The notes under the pieces were generated by a model that saw only the letters and a program-made list of their open reading frames with translations, had not been told where the DNA came from and searched no databases. Source: Streptomyces sp. NBC_01241 (GTDB lineage: Bacteria; Actinomycetota; Actinomycetes; Streptomycetales; Streptomycetaceae). Taken from it: a DNA stretch of 64,000 bases. This document shows, piece by piece, positions 17,333-26,348 of this stretch (within the stretch, counting starts at the first letter, position 1; every line of letters begins with the position of its first letter). The stretch covers positions 4,002,501-4,066,500 of the forward strand of contig NZ_CP108494.1 in NCBI RefSeq assembly GCF_041435435.1, in the 5' to 3' direction. Made by a program: the position numbers and the translations under genes.

Positions 17333-17900
17333 GGCGAAACCGGCCGCGTCGAGCCCCGGCGTGCCGGGAGGGCTGGAATCCGCGTCGTCGACGCCCAAGA
17401 AGCACGACGACAAGGGCGAGAGCCAGGCGCCCTCCGGGGTTCTCCCCAGCCCGGGGACCACTTTCCCCAGCACGGGGACCACGAGGCACACCTCACCGAC
17501 GGGGCAGACGACCGCCCAGGCCAAGATCCCGGAACACGCCGCGGACAAAACCCGTACGACGACTCCGGCGCCCGTCGTCATCAAGCCGGTCGCGAAGCTG
17601 CACGCCGCCACGTCCTGGAAGTCCGACCGGCTGCAGCTGGGCATGCAGGCCGACGGCAACCTCGTGCTCTACGACCGGCAGGAAAAGCGGGTGCTCTGGG
17701 CTGCCGGCACCTCCGGCGAGGGCAACATGGCGGCCTTCCAGGATGACGGCAATCTCGTCATCTACACCGCAGCCGGTCGAGCGATATGGGCCTCGAACCC
17801 CGCCGGCTTCACCAACGCCACCCTGGTCATCCAGCCCGACGGCAACGTCGTCATCATGGCCGGTGGGAAGCAGGTGTGGGCCACGAACACGCACATCTGA
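17208..17900 (+). CDS. Membrane-anchored B-lectin (mannose-binding-like) surface protein
   Basis: 230 residues. The N-terminus MTRRWPLITTITVLTIALAF... is a signal anchor; a Pro/Ser/Thr-rich stalk (about 30-125) leads to a C-terminal bulb-type lectin domain. Three QxDxNxVxY repeats are visible: QADGNLVLY, QDDGNLVIY and QPDGNVVIM (last Tyr replaced by Met), so two sugar sites look intact. The ATG at 17208 follows CTGAGGAAATTC; an upstream ATG at 17184 lacks a ribosome site and is not conserved in spacing with the sister gene. It should display a carbohydrate-binding head outside the membrane. The first 41 residues are nearly identical to the protein at 19157. Confidence 0.85.
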   Translation: MTRRWPLITTITVLTIALAFVVVQLVRGQDSGKEQAGAKPGGAKPAASSPGVPGGLESASSTPKKHDDKGESQAPSGVLPSPGTTFPSTGTTRHTSPTGQTTAQAKIPEHAADKTRTTTPAPVVIKPVAKLHAATSWKSDRLQLGMQADGNLVLYDRQEKRVLWAAGTSGEGNMAAFQDDGNLVIYTAAGRAIWASNPAGFTNATLVIQPDGNVVIMAGGKQVWATNTHI

Positions 17901-17978
17901 CGCCGACAGCAGGCCCGTCCCGGGCGCCCCACAGCCGCCACCACGCCTCTTCTTCCCCAACGCAGGGAACGTGACGCC

Positions 17979-18370
17979 ATGTCCGACAACGGTCGGATCG
18001 ACTTCGCCGCGCCGGCTCACCAGGCCCGCCGTACGGAGGGCGAGATGGCGGGCGTCCAGGAGGACCTGACGAAAGTCCAGGCCACCGGCTACGGCACGAC
18101 GGTCTGGTCGCGGCGACGGTCTCCGGCGACGGCCGGATAGTCGCGCTGCGCATCGATCCCTCGGTGATCGACCCTGACGATCCGGAGATCCTCGCCGACT
18201 TGATCATCGTGGCGGTCGACAGCGCGAACCAGGCCGTGCAGGAGCAGCGGGCGGCAAGTCTGGCCGTCGTCACCGACAGCTTCAACGGCCTCCTCTCGGG
18301 ACTGCGTCCGACGGGACCGGGACATCCCGGACCTCGCACCTCGGGCGGGGGCGGCTTCGCCGCGAACTGA
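17979..18370 (+). pseudogene. YbaB/EbfC-like protein with a 1-base frameshift
   Basis: The frame starts MSDNGRIDFAAPAHQARR...VQEDLTKVQATGYG and then fails. One missing base near 18095 restores DGLVAATVSGDGRIVALRIDPSV... through SANQAVQEQRAASLA to a stop at 18370. The combined 130-residue protein has the YbaB pattern (coiled-coil, then the beta-hairpin VSGDGRIVALRIDP). YbaB-like proteins often accompany WXG100/T7SS loci in actinobacteria. It is either a decayed gene or one sequencing error. Confidence 0.75.
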
Positions 18371-18502
18371 TCCGCCGACCCCGCGCGCCCCGGCCGTACT
18401 CCCTGAACGGGATCTGCCGGTCGCGGTGCGCGGGCTCGTGTCCTGACGGAAGCCCCTGTGTCCGCCCCGGCGCCAAGGTCACAGCACAGATGAAGAGCCT
18501 CG

Positions 18503-18963
18503 ATGTCCCGCATCATCTTCCATCGCCCCCCCAGGGTCGTCCCGCCACAGCTCCCGACGGAACCGGTGGTGCTCTCGGCGCCGCCGTAGCCGGTCGGCAA
18601 GGACTCGGGCGCGAACTGGATCTACATGCTCATGCCCCTGCTGTCCAGCATCAGCATGGCTGATGTCCGGCGGCAGAAAGCTACTGATTCTGCTGGGCAT
18701 CGCCTTCGTGGTGCTGTCGATCGGCGTCACCGTTGCCGTCCGGATGCAGATGCGTGGCCAGGCGCGCAAGAAGAAGATGCGAGCCCGGGACCTCTACCTG
18801 GAGCATCTGGTCGAAGTGCGGGGCGTCGCCCGGCAGGTCGCCGAGAACCAGCGACTGGTCGCGGCGTGGTCCTTCCTGGTGAACAGCCGGGGAAGGACGG
18901 CGGACGCCGGCGACCGCGTCGTGAACACTCGGGAACGGTTGGCGGACGATGCGCCCGCGCCGC
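18503..18963 (+). pseudogene. Remnant of an actinobacterial EccC (T7SS ATPase), N-terminal part only
   Basis: Starts MSRIIFHRPPRVVPPQLPTE, the recognisable EccC N-terminus, hits an in-frame TAG (18587-18589), continues as GKDSGANWIYMLMPLLSSISM, shifts frame near 18655 and then reads RKLLILLGIAFVVLSIGVTV with RARDLYLEHLVEVRGVARQ, the second membrane helix and start of the cytoplasmic part. Homology fades by about 18,870, and the gene is cut by the second cassette copy at 18987. No ATPase domain remains. This is a dead T7SSa-type motor, distinct from the intact ATPase at 21848. Confidence 0.8.
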
Positions 18964-18986
18964 CGGAACGTCGCAACTCCCCATGT

Positions 18987-19281
18987 TCCACTGCCCCGGA
19001 CAAGGCGTCGCCGCATATCCCGGCGCACCGGCGCACATCCAGGGGCGGACAGGTCCGCTGTCTCACAGGCCTGTCACAACTTAACGGCACACCGAACCAC
19101 TTCCGGATCGGACGCGTAATCACCAGTGACACATGCCGCACCTCCTGAGGAAATTCATGCCGCGCAGATGGCCGCTCATCACCACGATCACCGTATTGAC
19201 CATCGCGCTGGCCTTCGTCGTCGTCCAACTGGTGCGCGGCCAGGACTCCGGGAAGGAACAGGCCGGGGCGAAACCGGGTGG
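18987..19281 (+). repeat. Direct repeat copy 2: promoter plus membrane-anchor cassette
   Basis: 295 bp matching 17034-17332 at an offset of 1,953 bp. It begins inside the decayed EccC gene and ends in codon 41 of the LamG protein, where the two proteins abruptly diverge. One cassette copy was evidently inserted here, truncating EccC. Confidence 0.95.
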
Positions 19282-19912
19282 CGACGCCGAGTCGCTGCAG
19301 GGCCTCGGCTGGTGGCCCCTGCACCAGTCCGGCACCGCGAAGGCCGGCGAGCACGACGCCGTGGTCAGGGGCGGCACGCAGTGGACCGACGGCCCCGAGG
19401 GCGGCGCCGTGCAACTGGACGGCACCAGCGGATACGCGGACTCCAACACCCGGCTCGACACCGTGGGCAAGGACTACTCGGTCGCCGCGCGGGTGCGCCT
19501 CAACCCCCAGGGCATGACCGGCATCCACACCGCCCTGTCCCAGGACGGCGACCGGATCAGCACGTTCTTCCTCCAGTACTCCGGCCCGGACGGGAACTTC
19601 GCCTTCAGTTTCAGCGGTGCCCGTACGGTCGCGAAGACGCCCGAGAAGCCGCAGCCCGGCCGCTGGTACCACCTGACCGGCACGTACAGTCAGAAGGACC
19701 ACCGGATGCAGGTCTACGTGGACGGCCGGCTCGCGGGAACCAGGGTGGCCTCCAGCAGCGTGAAACCCACCGGCACTGTGGTGATCGGACGCGGCAAGTT
19801 CGATGGGAAGGCGGCCGACTACTGGAACGGTGACATCGCCGACGTACATGCCTACAACCGGGAGTTGACGTCCCGTGAGGTGGGCTCGCTTTCCTCTCGC
19901 GAACCGGACTGA
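19157..19912 (+). CDS. Membrane-anchored LamG/concanavalin-like surface protein
   Basis: 251 residues. The N-terminal 41 residues (MPRRWPLITTITVLTIALAF...) are the same signal anchor as in the B-lectin protein; there is almost no stalk before a LamG-like jelly-roll: GGAVQLDGTSGYAD, DYSVAARVRLNPQG, PGRWYHLTGTY, MQVYVDGRLAGT, IGRGKFDGKAADYWNGDIADVHAYNREL. This is the classic LamG/laminin-G order of strands. It probably binds a surface polysaccharide or protein outside the cell. Start chosen at 19157 (same ribosome site CTGAGGAAATTC). Confidence 0.85.
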   Translation: MPRRWPLITTITVLTIALAFVVVQLVRGQDSGKEQAGAKPGGDAESLQGLGWWPLHQSGTAKAGEHDAVVRGGTQWTDGPEGGAVQLDGTSGYADSNTRLDTVGKDYSVAARVRLNPQGMTGIHTALSQDGDRISTFFLQYSGPDGNFAFSFSGARTVAKTPEKPQPGRWYHLTGTYSQKDHRMQVYVDGRLAGTRVASSSVKPTGTVVIGRGKFDGKAADYWNGDIADVHAYNRELTSREVGSLSSREPD

Positions 19913-20054
19913 CCGGCGCTGACGGGGCGAGTTCACCGCCGCCGCAGGCTGACGGGCGCCGCACGGGCGCACGGCGGTTCGCGGCGGCGCCTGCCGGTTG
20001 TCCCGCAGCCGGCGGAGCCCGTCTTCCCCACAGACGACCGGAGAGGAAGGGCGC

Positions 20055-20639
20055 TTGTCGAACAGCGCTTCGACCGAAGACCTCATACCTGGCCCCCGCG
20101 CCGCGGAACCCCACCCCGACGAGTTCCTCAGAGCGCTCTACCACTTCCACGGCAGCGCGTTGCTGCAGTTCGCCGCACGGCGGCTGGAGGGCGACTGGCA
20201 CCGCGCCGAGGACGTCGTCCAGGAAGTCGCGATACGCGCCTGGCGGCACGCCGAGGAACTCGACCCGACCACGGATTCGGTGCGGCCCTGGCTGTTCACC
20301 GCGCTGCGCCATCTGGTCATCGACGGTCACCGGGCCCGCCAGGCCAGACCACCGGAGACCGGCGACCCCGAACTCGCCCACCTGCCGGTGTCCGACGGCG
20401 TGGACCACATGCTCACCTCCCAGGTGCTCACCGACGCCTTGGGGGACCTGCGGCCGGCACAGCGCGAGGTCCTGCTGCACGTGCACTACCTGGGACGCAG
20501 CGTCAACCAGACGGCCAAGGTCCTCGGCGTGCCGCCGGGCACCGTCAAGTCCCGGACGTTCTACGCCGCCCGCGCCCTGCGCGAGGCACTGCACAGCCGC
20601 GGGCTGTACGCGGACGGCCTGTACCGCGAGGCCGGATGA
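20055..20639 (+). CDS. ECF-type RNA polymerase sigma factor
   Basis: 194 residues from a TTG at 20055 with AGGAAGG upstream. Region 2 is seen in FLRALYHFHGSALLQFAARRLEG... DVVQEVAIRAWRH...SVRPWLFTALRHLVIDGHRAR, and region 4 in ALGDLRPAQREVLLHVHYLGRSVNQTAKVLGVPPGTVKSR. No anti-sigma gene follows; the next gene is convergent and stops 3 bp away. It probably drives the T7SS or surface-protein genes of the island. The target promoters cannot be assigned. Confidence 0.9.
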   Translation: MSNSASTEDLIPGPRAAEPHPDEFLRALYHFHGSALLQFAARRLEGDWHRAEDVVQEVAIRAWRHAEELDPTTDSVRPWLFTALRHLVIDGHRARQARPPETGDPELAHLPVSDGVDHMLTSQVLTDALGDLRPAQREVLLHVHYLGRSVNQTAKVLGVPPGTVKSRTFYAARALREALHSRGLYADGLYREAG

Positions 20640-20642
20640 CAC

Positions 20643-21614
20643 TTATGCCATACGTCCCGCGTGCCGGGTGATCTCCAGGCCGAGCGGCCCGGTGTCGAGC
20701 GATCCGTCCGCACCGGCACGCCAGCGCCACCCCGTGGGTGCCTCGCCGACCACCAGCAGCGCGTCCCCACGCCGCAGACCGGCCAGTGCCCCCTCCCGTC
20801 GCGGGAGCTGCGAGGCGTCCACGACGAACAAGTGCGGCGCCTCGCCCTGGACGGCGATCCGGCTGCTGCCCTCGATCAGCCGGAAGATCTGGGTGACGTC
20901 GGGCGAGCCGGGCTCCGGCGCTCCCGTGCCCGCCGACGCCGCCACCGTGGCGAACGCATCCTCCAGGCTGGCCGCGTCGTGCAGTCGCGAGGTCCGCAGC
21001 TCGTCGCCGGAAAGGAGCCGGCCGTCGGCCAGGGATCCCACCAGGGTGACCTCGGCGAGCGCCCCCACAGGACCGGCGAGCGCCTCGGTGACGACGGCCC
21101 GCACCAGGCTGCGCACCTCCTTGTCCGGACCCGTCACCGAGACGGGCCCCGTTGCCCGGGAGAGGTCGACCAGCACGCGGTCGGGTCCGTCCAGGCCCAC
21201 CGTCACCGTCAGCGCGTACGGCAGGGCCGGTTCGCCCTCCGGGCCGGGGCGGTGCAAATCGTCGGGCGAGATCGTCCAGCGCTCGCCGTCCGCCTCGACG
21301 CTCCAGGGCGCGGGGGCGGCCTCCTCGGCCCCGGCCAGCAGCAGTGCGAGCCGCTTCTCGGAGTAGACGACGGCGTACAGGTCGGGCAGCGACCGGCCGG
21401 AGCGCAGGCATTCGCCCGTCAGCCGGCGCAGGCCCGCGTTGACCACGTCCAGCGCCTCCCGGCCCACGACGGCCGCCGAGGCGGCGACGGGCTTCGACGG
21501 GCGGGGGCGTCGCCCGGGCTTCGGCGGGCGGGGCCGTCGCTCGGTGACGATCAGCGCGGCCACCGCCCCGATCAGCGCCAGCCCCAGCACCACGGCCAGG
21601 ACGTACCAGATCAT
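20643..21614 (-). CDS. T7SS-island membrane protein of unknown function
   Basis: 323 residues. The ATG at 21614 has AAGGAG upstream. An N-terminal helix (MIWYVLAVVLGLALIGAVAALIV) is followed by a basic Pro-rich linker and a soluble cytoplasmic alpha/beta region (about 55-323) with no motif I recognise; it contains a repeated beta pattern (LTVTVGLDGPDRVLVDLS, HLFVVDASQLPRREGALAGLRRGDALLVVG). Divergent from the T7SS ATPase and separated from it by a long inverted repeat, so probably co-regulated with it and possibly an accessory subunit. Confidence 0.7.
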   Translation of the reverse strand: MIWYVLAVVLGLALIGAVAALIVTERRPRPPKPGRRPRPSKPVAASAAVVGREALDVVNAGLRRLTGECLRSGRSLPDLYAVVYSEKRLALLLAGAEEAAPAPWSVEADGERWTISPDDLHRPGPEGEPALPYALTVTVGLDGPDRVLVDLSRATGPVSVTGPDKEVRSLVRAVVTEALAGPVGALAEVTLVGSLADGRLLSGDELRTSRLHDAASLEDAFATVAASAGTGAPEPGSPDVTQIFRLIEGSSRIAVQGEAPHLFVVDASQLPRREGALAGLRRGDALLVVGEAPTGWRWRAGADGSLDTGPLGLEITRHAGRMA

Positions 21615-21706
21615 CTTCTGACTCCTTGTCGGGACGCCCCGGCGACGGAGCCGGGAGGGTCGAGAACGGGGGCGGCACAGTCGCTGCGCCGTGCCCCCGA
21701 TGGCCA

Positions 21707-21773
21707 CTACGGCGCCCGTCGGCGGATGGTTCACCGGTGCGCCGGGTGAACCATCCGCCGACGGGCGCCGTAG
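21707..21773. repeat. 28-bp perfect inverted repeat between divergent T7SS genes
   Basis: Arms 21707-21734 and 21746-21773 are exact complements around an 11-base centre. The whole lies in the 233-bp gap between the divergent genes starting at 21614 and 21848. It could be a large operator, an RNA hairpin in the ATPase leader, or a transposition scar. Stem of this length and perfection in a promoter region is unusual. Confidence 0.85.
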
Positions 21774-21847
21774 GTCCCGTCAGTGGCACGGCAGCCGCCG
21801 AGTGCGGCTGCCGAGGCCCCCATTCACGCCGGCTGGAGGACGTTCTC

Positions 21848-24800
21848 GTGTCGTTGATGTTGACCGTGGTCGAGGAGGGCGGTGAAGCGTTCGACGTCCA
21901 CCTCGACGCCGATCCCGACACGCCTGTGCGCGCTGTCGCGGAGGCGCTGGCCGGGGCAGGAGGCGTCCACCAGCCCCCGGAGGGCCTCGGCCTGTACGCC
22001 GGCGACCGGCTGCTGCCCGCCGATATGCGGCTGCGGGACGCGCCGCTGCACCACGCGGCCATCGTGGGCCTGGGCCGCACGGCGGGCACCGTGTCGGCCG
22101 AACCGGCCGGGCTGGTGGAGGTCCGTACGGTCGGTGGGACCGGCGCGGGCACCGTGCACCGGCTCGACATGGGGGAGTACCGGATCGGGCTGGCCCACGA
22201 CGGGACCGCCCAGGTGCTGCGCGCCGTACCGGACCGTCCGTTCGCCGTCCTGGCGGTGGGCCCCCAAGGACGCTGCCGTATCGCGCCCGACGCCTCCGCG
22301 CCGGGCGGCGGCACTCTGCAACTGGACCGCGAGGACCTCGCCGAGGCGACCGCCTGGCCGGCCGGCGCACAGCTCCTCGTCGGAGAAAGCCTGCTCGAAC
22401 TCGCCCTCCCGCAGAAGCCGGACGCGGCCGTGCAGCCGTCGGAGGACGGCACCGGCTGGGACTACAACCGGCCGCCGCGACTGCGGCCGGCCGAGAACGC
22501 CACCCGCTTCACCCTGCCTTCCCCGCCCGCCCCGCCCGCCGCCCGGCCGCTCCCGTGGATCACCGCGGCGGCCCCGCTGGTGATGGCGGGGGCCGGGGCG
22601 CTGATATTCGACCGTATGTCGATGCTGCTGTTCGGGCTGCTCTCCCCGGTCGCGGTCCTCGGCAACTATCTGATGAGCCGGCGCACCGGGCGCCAGACCC
22701 ACTCCGGCAGTGTCGCCGCCTACGAGGAGAAGAAGGCACGCATCGAGGGCGACGCGACGAAGGCCCTGGCGGCCGAACGCACCGCCCGGCGCCACGGTTT
22801 CCCGGACCCGGCCGAGGTCCTCCTGACCGCCGTCGGCCCCCGGCGCCGCCTGTGGGAACGCCGTACCTCCGACGCCGACTTCCTCGAACTGCGCATCGGA
22901 ACCGCCGATCTGGCCTCCGACGTGGTGCTCCAGGACCCGACGAAGGATGAACACCGCCGCGAGGACCCGCGGACCGCGTACGACGTCCCGGTGACCGTTC
23001 CGCTGCGGGAGCACGACGTCCTGGGCATCGCCGGCGAGGGCCCGGCCGCGCGCGCCGTGGCGCGCTGGGCAGTCGCCCAGGCCGCCGTCCTGCACAGCCC
23101 CCGTGACCTCCAGATCCATCTGCTGACGACCGGCGAACGGGGCCGGGACGGCTGGTCCTGGCTGCGCTGGCTGCCGCATGTGCGCAAGAAGTCCGGCGAC
23201 ACCCCGGCCAGCATCGGCTACGGCGCGGAGACCTGCGCCCGGCGGGTCGCCGAACTCACCGCGCTGATCGTCGAGCGCGCCGGACGGAAGGACCGGCGGA
23301 GCCGGCCCGCCGGGCCCGACGTGCTCGTCATCCTCGACGGAGCCCGCAGGCTGCGTTCGCTGCCCGGCGTGGCGCAGATCCTGCGCGACGGACCGGCCGT
23401 CGGCGTCCGCGCGGTCTGCCTGGACGCCGAGGAGCGGCTGCTGCCCGAGGAGTGCCACGCCGTCGTCGCCGAGGAGCCCGGCGGAACCGTACGGGTGGGA
23501 CGCTCCGGGAGGGGCACCGTCGGGGGCATCCGGCCCGACGCGGTGTCCCTGGACTGGTGCCGTTCGCTGGCCCGCGCGATGGGCCCGCTGCGGGACCCGG
23601 GCGGGGCCGACGAGGAGGCCGCGGTGCTTCCCGGCTCCGCGCGGCTGCTCGACGTCCTCGCCCTCGACCCGCCGCAGGCCGCCGGCATCCGGGCGCGCTG
23701 GACGGCCGGGGGTCGCTCGACCCGGGCGGCCGTCGGCGTCTCCCTGGACGGCCCGTTCTACCTGGACCTGCGGCGCGACGGCCCGCACGGGCTGGTCGCC
23801 GGCACCACCGGCTCCGGCAAGTCCGAACTCCTCCAGACGCTGGTCGCCTCGCTCGCGGTGGCGAACCGTCCGGACGCGATGACGTTCGTCCTGGTCGACT
23901 ACAAGGGCGGCTCCGCGTTCAAGGACTGCGTCGACCTGCCGCACACCGTCGGCATGGTCACCGACCTCGACGCCCACCTCGTCGAGCGGGCCCTGGTGTC
24001 GCTGACGGCGGAACTTACCCGGCGCGAGCACATCCTCGCCGCGGCCGGCGCCAAGGACATCGAGGACTACGTCGAACTGCTGGAGCGCAACCCGGCGGGC
24101 CGCGCGCCGATGCCCCGGTTGCTCATCGTCATCGACGAGTTCGCCTCGATGGTGCGCGACCTGCCGGACTTCGTGAAGGGTCTGGTCAACATCGCCCAGC
24201 GGGGCCGCAGCCTCGGCATCCACCTGATCCTGGCGACGCAGCGCCCCAGCGGCGTCGTCTCCTCGGAAATCCGCGCCAACACCAACCTGCGCATCGCGCT
24301 CCGGGTGACGGACGCCGGCGAGAGCCAGGACGTCCTCAACTCCGCCGAGGCCGCCGGGATCTCGCAGGGCACCCCCGGTCGCGCCTATGTGCGCTTGGGC
24401 CAGAACTCCCTCGTGCCGTTCCAGTCCGGACGGGTCGGCGGCCGTCGGCCCGGTGCCGCGGCGACCTCGCTGCCGGCACCCTGGGCGGTGACGGTCGGCT
24501 GGGAACGGCTCGGCGAGCCGCTCCCGGCGCGGCCCCGCGGCGCGGCCGTACCCGCCGAGGTGGAGACCGACCTCACCGGGCTCGTCACGGCGATCCGCGA
24601 AGCGGACCGGGAGATGGGCATCCCCGCGCAGCACAGCCCCTGGCTCCCGCCGCTGCCCGAGGTCCTGGTCGCCGGCGAACTGCCGGCGCCCCCGCCCTCG
24701 GGCTACGACCTCGCGCCCGTCGCGTACGGCGTGGTGGACCTGCCCGCACAACAGGCCCGGCTGCCCCTGGTGATCGACCCGGCGACGCTCGGGCACCTGC

Positions 24801-26239
24801 ACATCATCGGCTCGCCCCGGCAAGGCAGGTCGCAGACACTGCGCACCATCGCCGGCACCCTGGCCTCCGCCCATTCCCCGGACCGGCTGCACATGTACGG
24901 CATCGACTGCGGCAACGGCGCGCTGCTGCCCATCGAGGGGCTGCCGCACTGCGGGGCCATCACCCAGCGCACCCAGCCCGACCGGGTGGCCCGGCTGCTC
25001 GCCCGGCTGACCGGGGAGCTGACCCGGCGCCAGGAGATGCTCGCCGCCCGCGGCAGCGCCGACCTGCCGGAGCTCCGCCGCGCCCTGCCGGAGGCTGAAC
25101 GGCCGCCGCACATCCTGCTGTTCATCGACCGGTGGGAGGTCTTCGACAAGCAGCTCGGCGAGTACGACTCCGGGAACCTGCTGAGCTCCGTGCTGACCCT
25201 GCTCCGGGACGGCGCGAGCGTCGGCATCCACCTGGTGATGACCGGTGACCGGGCGCTGTTCTCCAGCCGGGTCAACGGCTCCACCGAGGACAAGCTCGTG
25301 CTGAAGCTGAACGAGAAGTCCGAGTACGGGATGATCGGTATCACCCAGCGCAACGTGCCCGACGAGATCCCGCCGGGCCGCGCGTTCCGTGCCGCCGACA
25401 AAGCGGAGGTGCAGATCGCGCTCCTCACGGACAACCCGGAAGGCCAGGCGCAGGCCGTGGCGCTCCAGCAGATCGCCGAGTACTGCCGCGAGCGGGCGGC
25501 CCAGCTGCCGGACTCCACCCGCCCGTTCCGCGTCGACACCCTGCCGGACCGGCTCACCTGGGAGGAGGCGACCCGGTACGTGCCGCAGCCGCTGCCGTCC
25601 GCACGGTGGGCCCTGTCCGGTGTCGGCGGCGACGAACTCACCGCGTTCGGGCCGGACTTCGCCATCACGCCGACCTTCCTCGTCGCCGGACCCGCCCGCT
25701 CCGGCCGCAGCATCGTCCTGGCGACACTGGCACTGTCGCTGCTGTCGGCCGGGACGCCCGTCGTCGTCGGCGCGCCCGCCAGGTCGCCGTTGCGCCAACT
25801 CGCCGGACGGCCCGGGGTCCTCGCGGTCTTCGACGAGTCCGACATCGACCCCACCGCGCTGGAGGAGGCGCTGGCGTCCTCGCCGCAGGGGGCCGTGGTG
25901 ATCCTGGACGACGCCGACCTGCTGCTGAAGACAAAGGCCGAGCCCGTCCTCACCCAGATCGCCAAGTCCGGTGCCGAGAACGGCCGGGGCCTGGTGATCG
26001 CCGGGCAGACCGACCGGCTCTCCTCCGGCTTCTCCGGCTGGCACACCGAGGCCCGCCGCAACCGGTGCGGTCTGCTGCTGAAGCCGCAGAACATGAGCGA
26101 CGGCGAACTGATCGGCGTCAAGGTGCCCCGCAGCCGCCTGGGCGCGACCCGCCCGGGGCGGGCGATCCTGCACCTGGGCGACGGCGTGCTGCGCACCGTC
26201 CAGGTCCCGGAGACGGTGCTTCCGCCGGCCGGGAGCTGA
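21848..26239 (+). CDS. Type VII secretion FtsK/SpoIIIE ATPase (EccC/EssC-like)
   Basis: 1,463 residues from a GTG at 21848 (CTGGAGGACGTTCTC upstream). N-terminus: a ubiquitin-like fold (about 1-75, LYAGDRLLPADMRLRDA), an FHA-like beta region (about 90-190), two membrane helices (about 233-275), then three FtsK-type ATPase domains. D1 has an intact Walker A (GTTGSGKSE, residue 652) and Walker B (LLIVIDEFASM). D2 (GSPRQGRSQ) and D3 (GPARSGRSI) carry Arg in place of the Walker lysine, as is common for the regulatory ATPases of this family. It is the motor that would drive WXG100 protein export. The FHA-type head resembles EssC more than classical EccC. EccB, EccD, EccE and mycosin are absent from the window. 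Confidence 0.93.
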   Translation: MSLMLTVVEEGGEAFDVHLDADPDTPVRAVAEALAGAGGVHQPPEGLGLYAGDRLLPADMRLRDAPLHHAAIVGLGRTAGTVSAEPAGLVEVRTVGGTGAGTVHRLDMGEYRIGLAHDGTAQVLRAVPDRPFAVLAVGPQGRCRIAPDASAPGGGTLQLDREDLAEATAWPAGAQLLVGESLLELALPQKPDAAVQPSEDGTGWDYNRPPRLRPAENATRFTLPSPPAPPAARPLPWITAAAPLVMAGAGALIFDRMSMLLFGLLSPVAVLGNYLMSRRTGRQTHSGSVAAYEEKKARIEGDATKALAAERTARRHGFPDPAEVLLTAVGPRRRLWERRTSDADFLELRIGTADLASDVVLQDPTKDEHRREDPRTAYDVPVTVPLREHDVLGIAGEGPAARAVARWAVAQAAVLHSPRDLQIHLLTTGERGRDGWSWLRWLPHVRKKSGDTPASIGYGAETCARRVAELTALIVERAGRKDRRSRPAGPDVLVILDGARRLRSLPGVAQILRDGPAVGVRAVCLDAEERLLPEECHAVVAEEPGGTVRVGRSGRGTVGGIRPDAVSLDWCRSLARAMGPLRDPGGADEEAAVLPGSARLLDVLALDPPQAAGIRARWTAGGRSTRAAVGVSLDGPFYLDLRRDGPHGLVAGTTGSGKSELLQTLVASLAVANRPDAMTFVLVDYKGGSAFKDCVDLPHTVGMVTDLDAHLVERALVSLTAELTRREHILAAAGAKDIEDYVELLERNPAGRAPMPRLLIVIDEFASMVRDLPDFVKGLVNIAQRGRSLGIHLILATQRPSGVVSSEIRANTNLRIALRVTDAGESQDVLNSAEAAGISQGTPGRAYVRLGQNSLVPFQSGRVGGRRPGAAATSLPAPWAVTVGWERLGEPLPARPRGAAVPAEVETDLTGLVTAIREADREMGIPAQHSPWLPPLPEVLVAGELPAPPPSGYDLAPVAYGVVDLPAQQARLPLVIDPATLGHLHIIGSPRQGRSQTLRTIAGTLASAHSPDRLHMYGIDCGNGALLPIEGLPHCGAITQRTQPDRVARLLARLTGELTRRQEMLAARGSADLPELRRALPEAERPPHILLFIDRWEVFDKQLGEYDSGNLLSSVLTLLRDGASVGIHLVMTGDRALFSSRVNGSTEDKLVLKLNEKSEYGMIGITQRNVPDEIPPGRAFRAADKAEVQIALLTDNPEGQAQAVALQQIAEYCRERAAQLPDSTRPFRVDTLPDRLTWEEATRYVPQPLPSARWALSGVGGDELTAFGPDFAITPTFLVAGPARSGRSIVLATLALSLLSAGTPVVVGAPARSPLRQLAGRPGVLAVFDESDIDPTALEEALASSPQGAVVILDDADLLLKTKAEPVLTQIAKSGAENGRGLVIAGQTDRLSSGFSGWHTEARRNRCGLLLKPQNMSDGELIGVKVPRSRLGATRPGRAILHLGDGVLRTVQVPETVLPPAGS

Positions 26240-26284
26240 GCGCCTGTGCGGGGGGTCCGACACCGGCTCTGAGGTCCCACGGCA

Positions 26285-26324
26285 GAGGGCTCCCGCCCCG
26301 GCGACGGCCGGGGCGGGAGCCCTC
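26285..26324. terminator. Bidirectional terminator between convergent T7SS genes
   Basis: Arms 26285-26302 and 26307-26324 form a perfect 18-bp stem (GAGGGCTCCCGCCCCGGC) with a GACG loop, 45 bp after the ATPase stop and 24 bp after the stop of the convergent substrate gene. Confidence 0.85.
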
Positions 26325-26348
26325 ACGCATGACGGGACGCGGCCCGGA

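Noticed and set aside
20545..22452. 635-codon minus-strand frame spanning the divergent T7SS promoter region
   Set aside because: It crosses the inverted repeat and the antisense of the ATPase head; the real gene there ends at an ATG at 21614.
21824..26326. 1,500-codon open frame on the minus strand opposite the T7SS ATPase
   Set aside because: A high-GC antisense shadow: Ala/Gly/Arg-rich, no motifs, while the plus strand encodes a complete ATPase.
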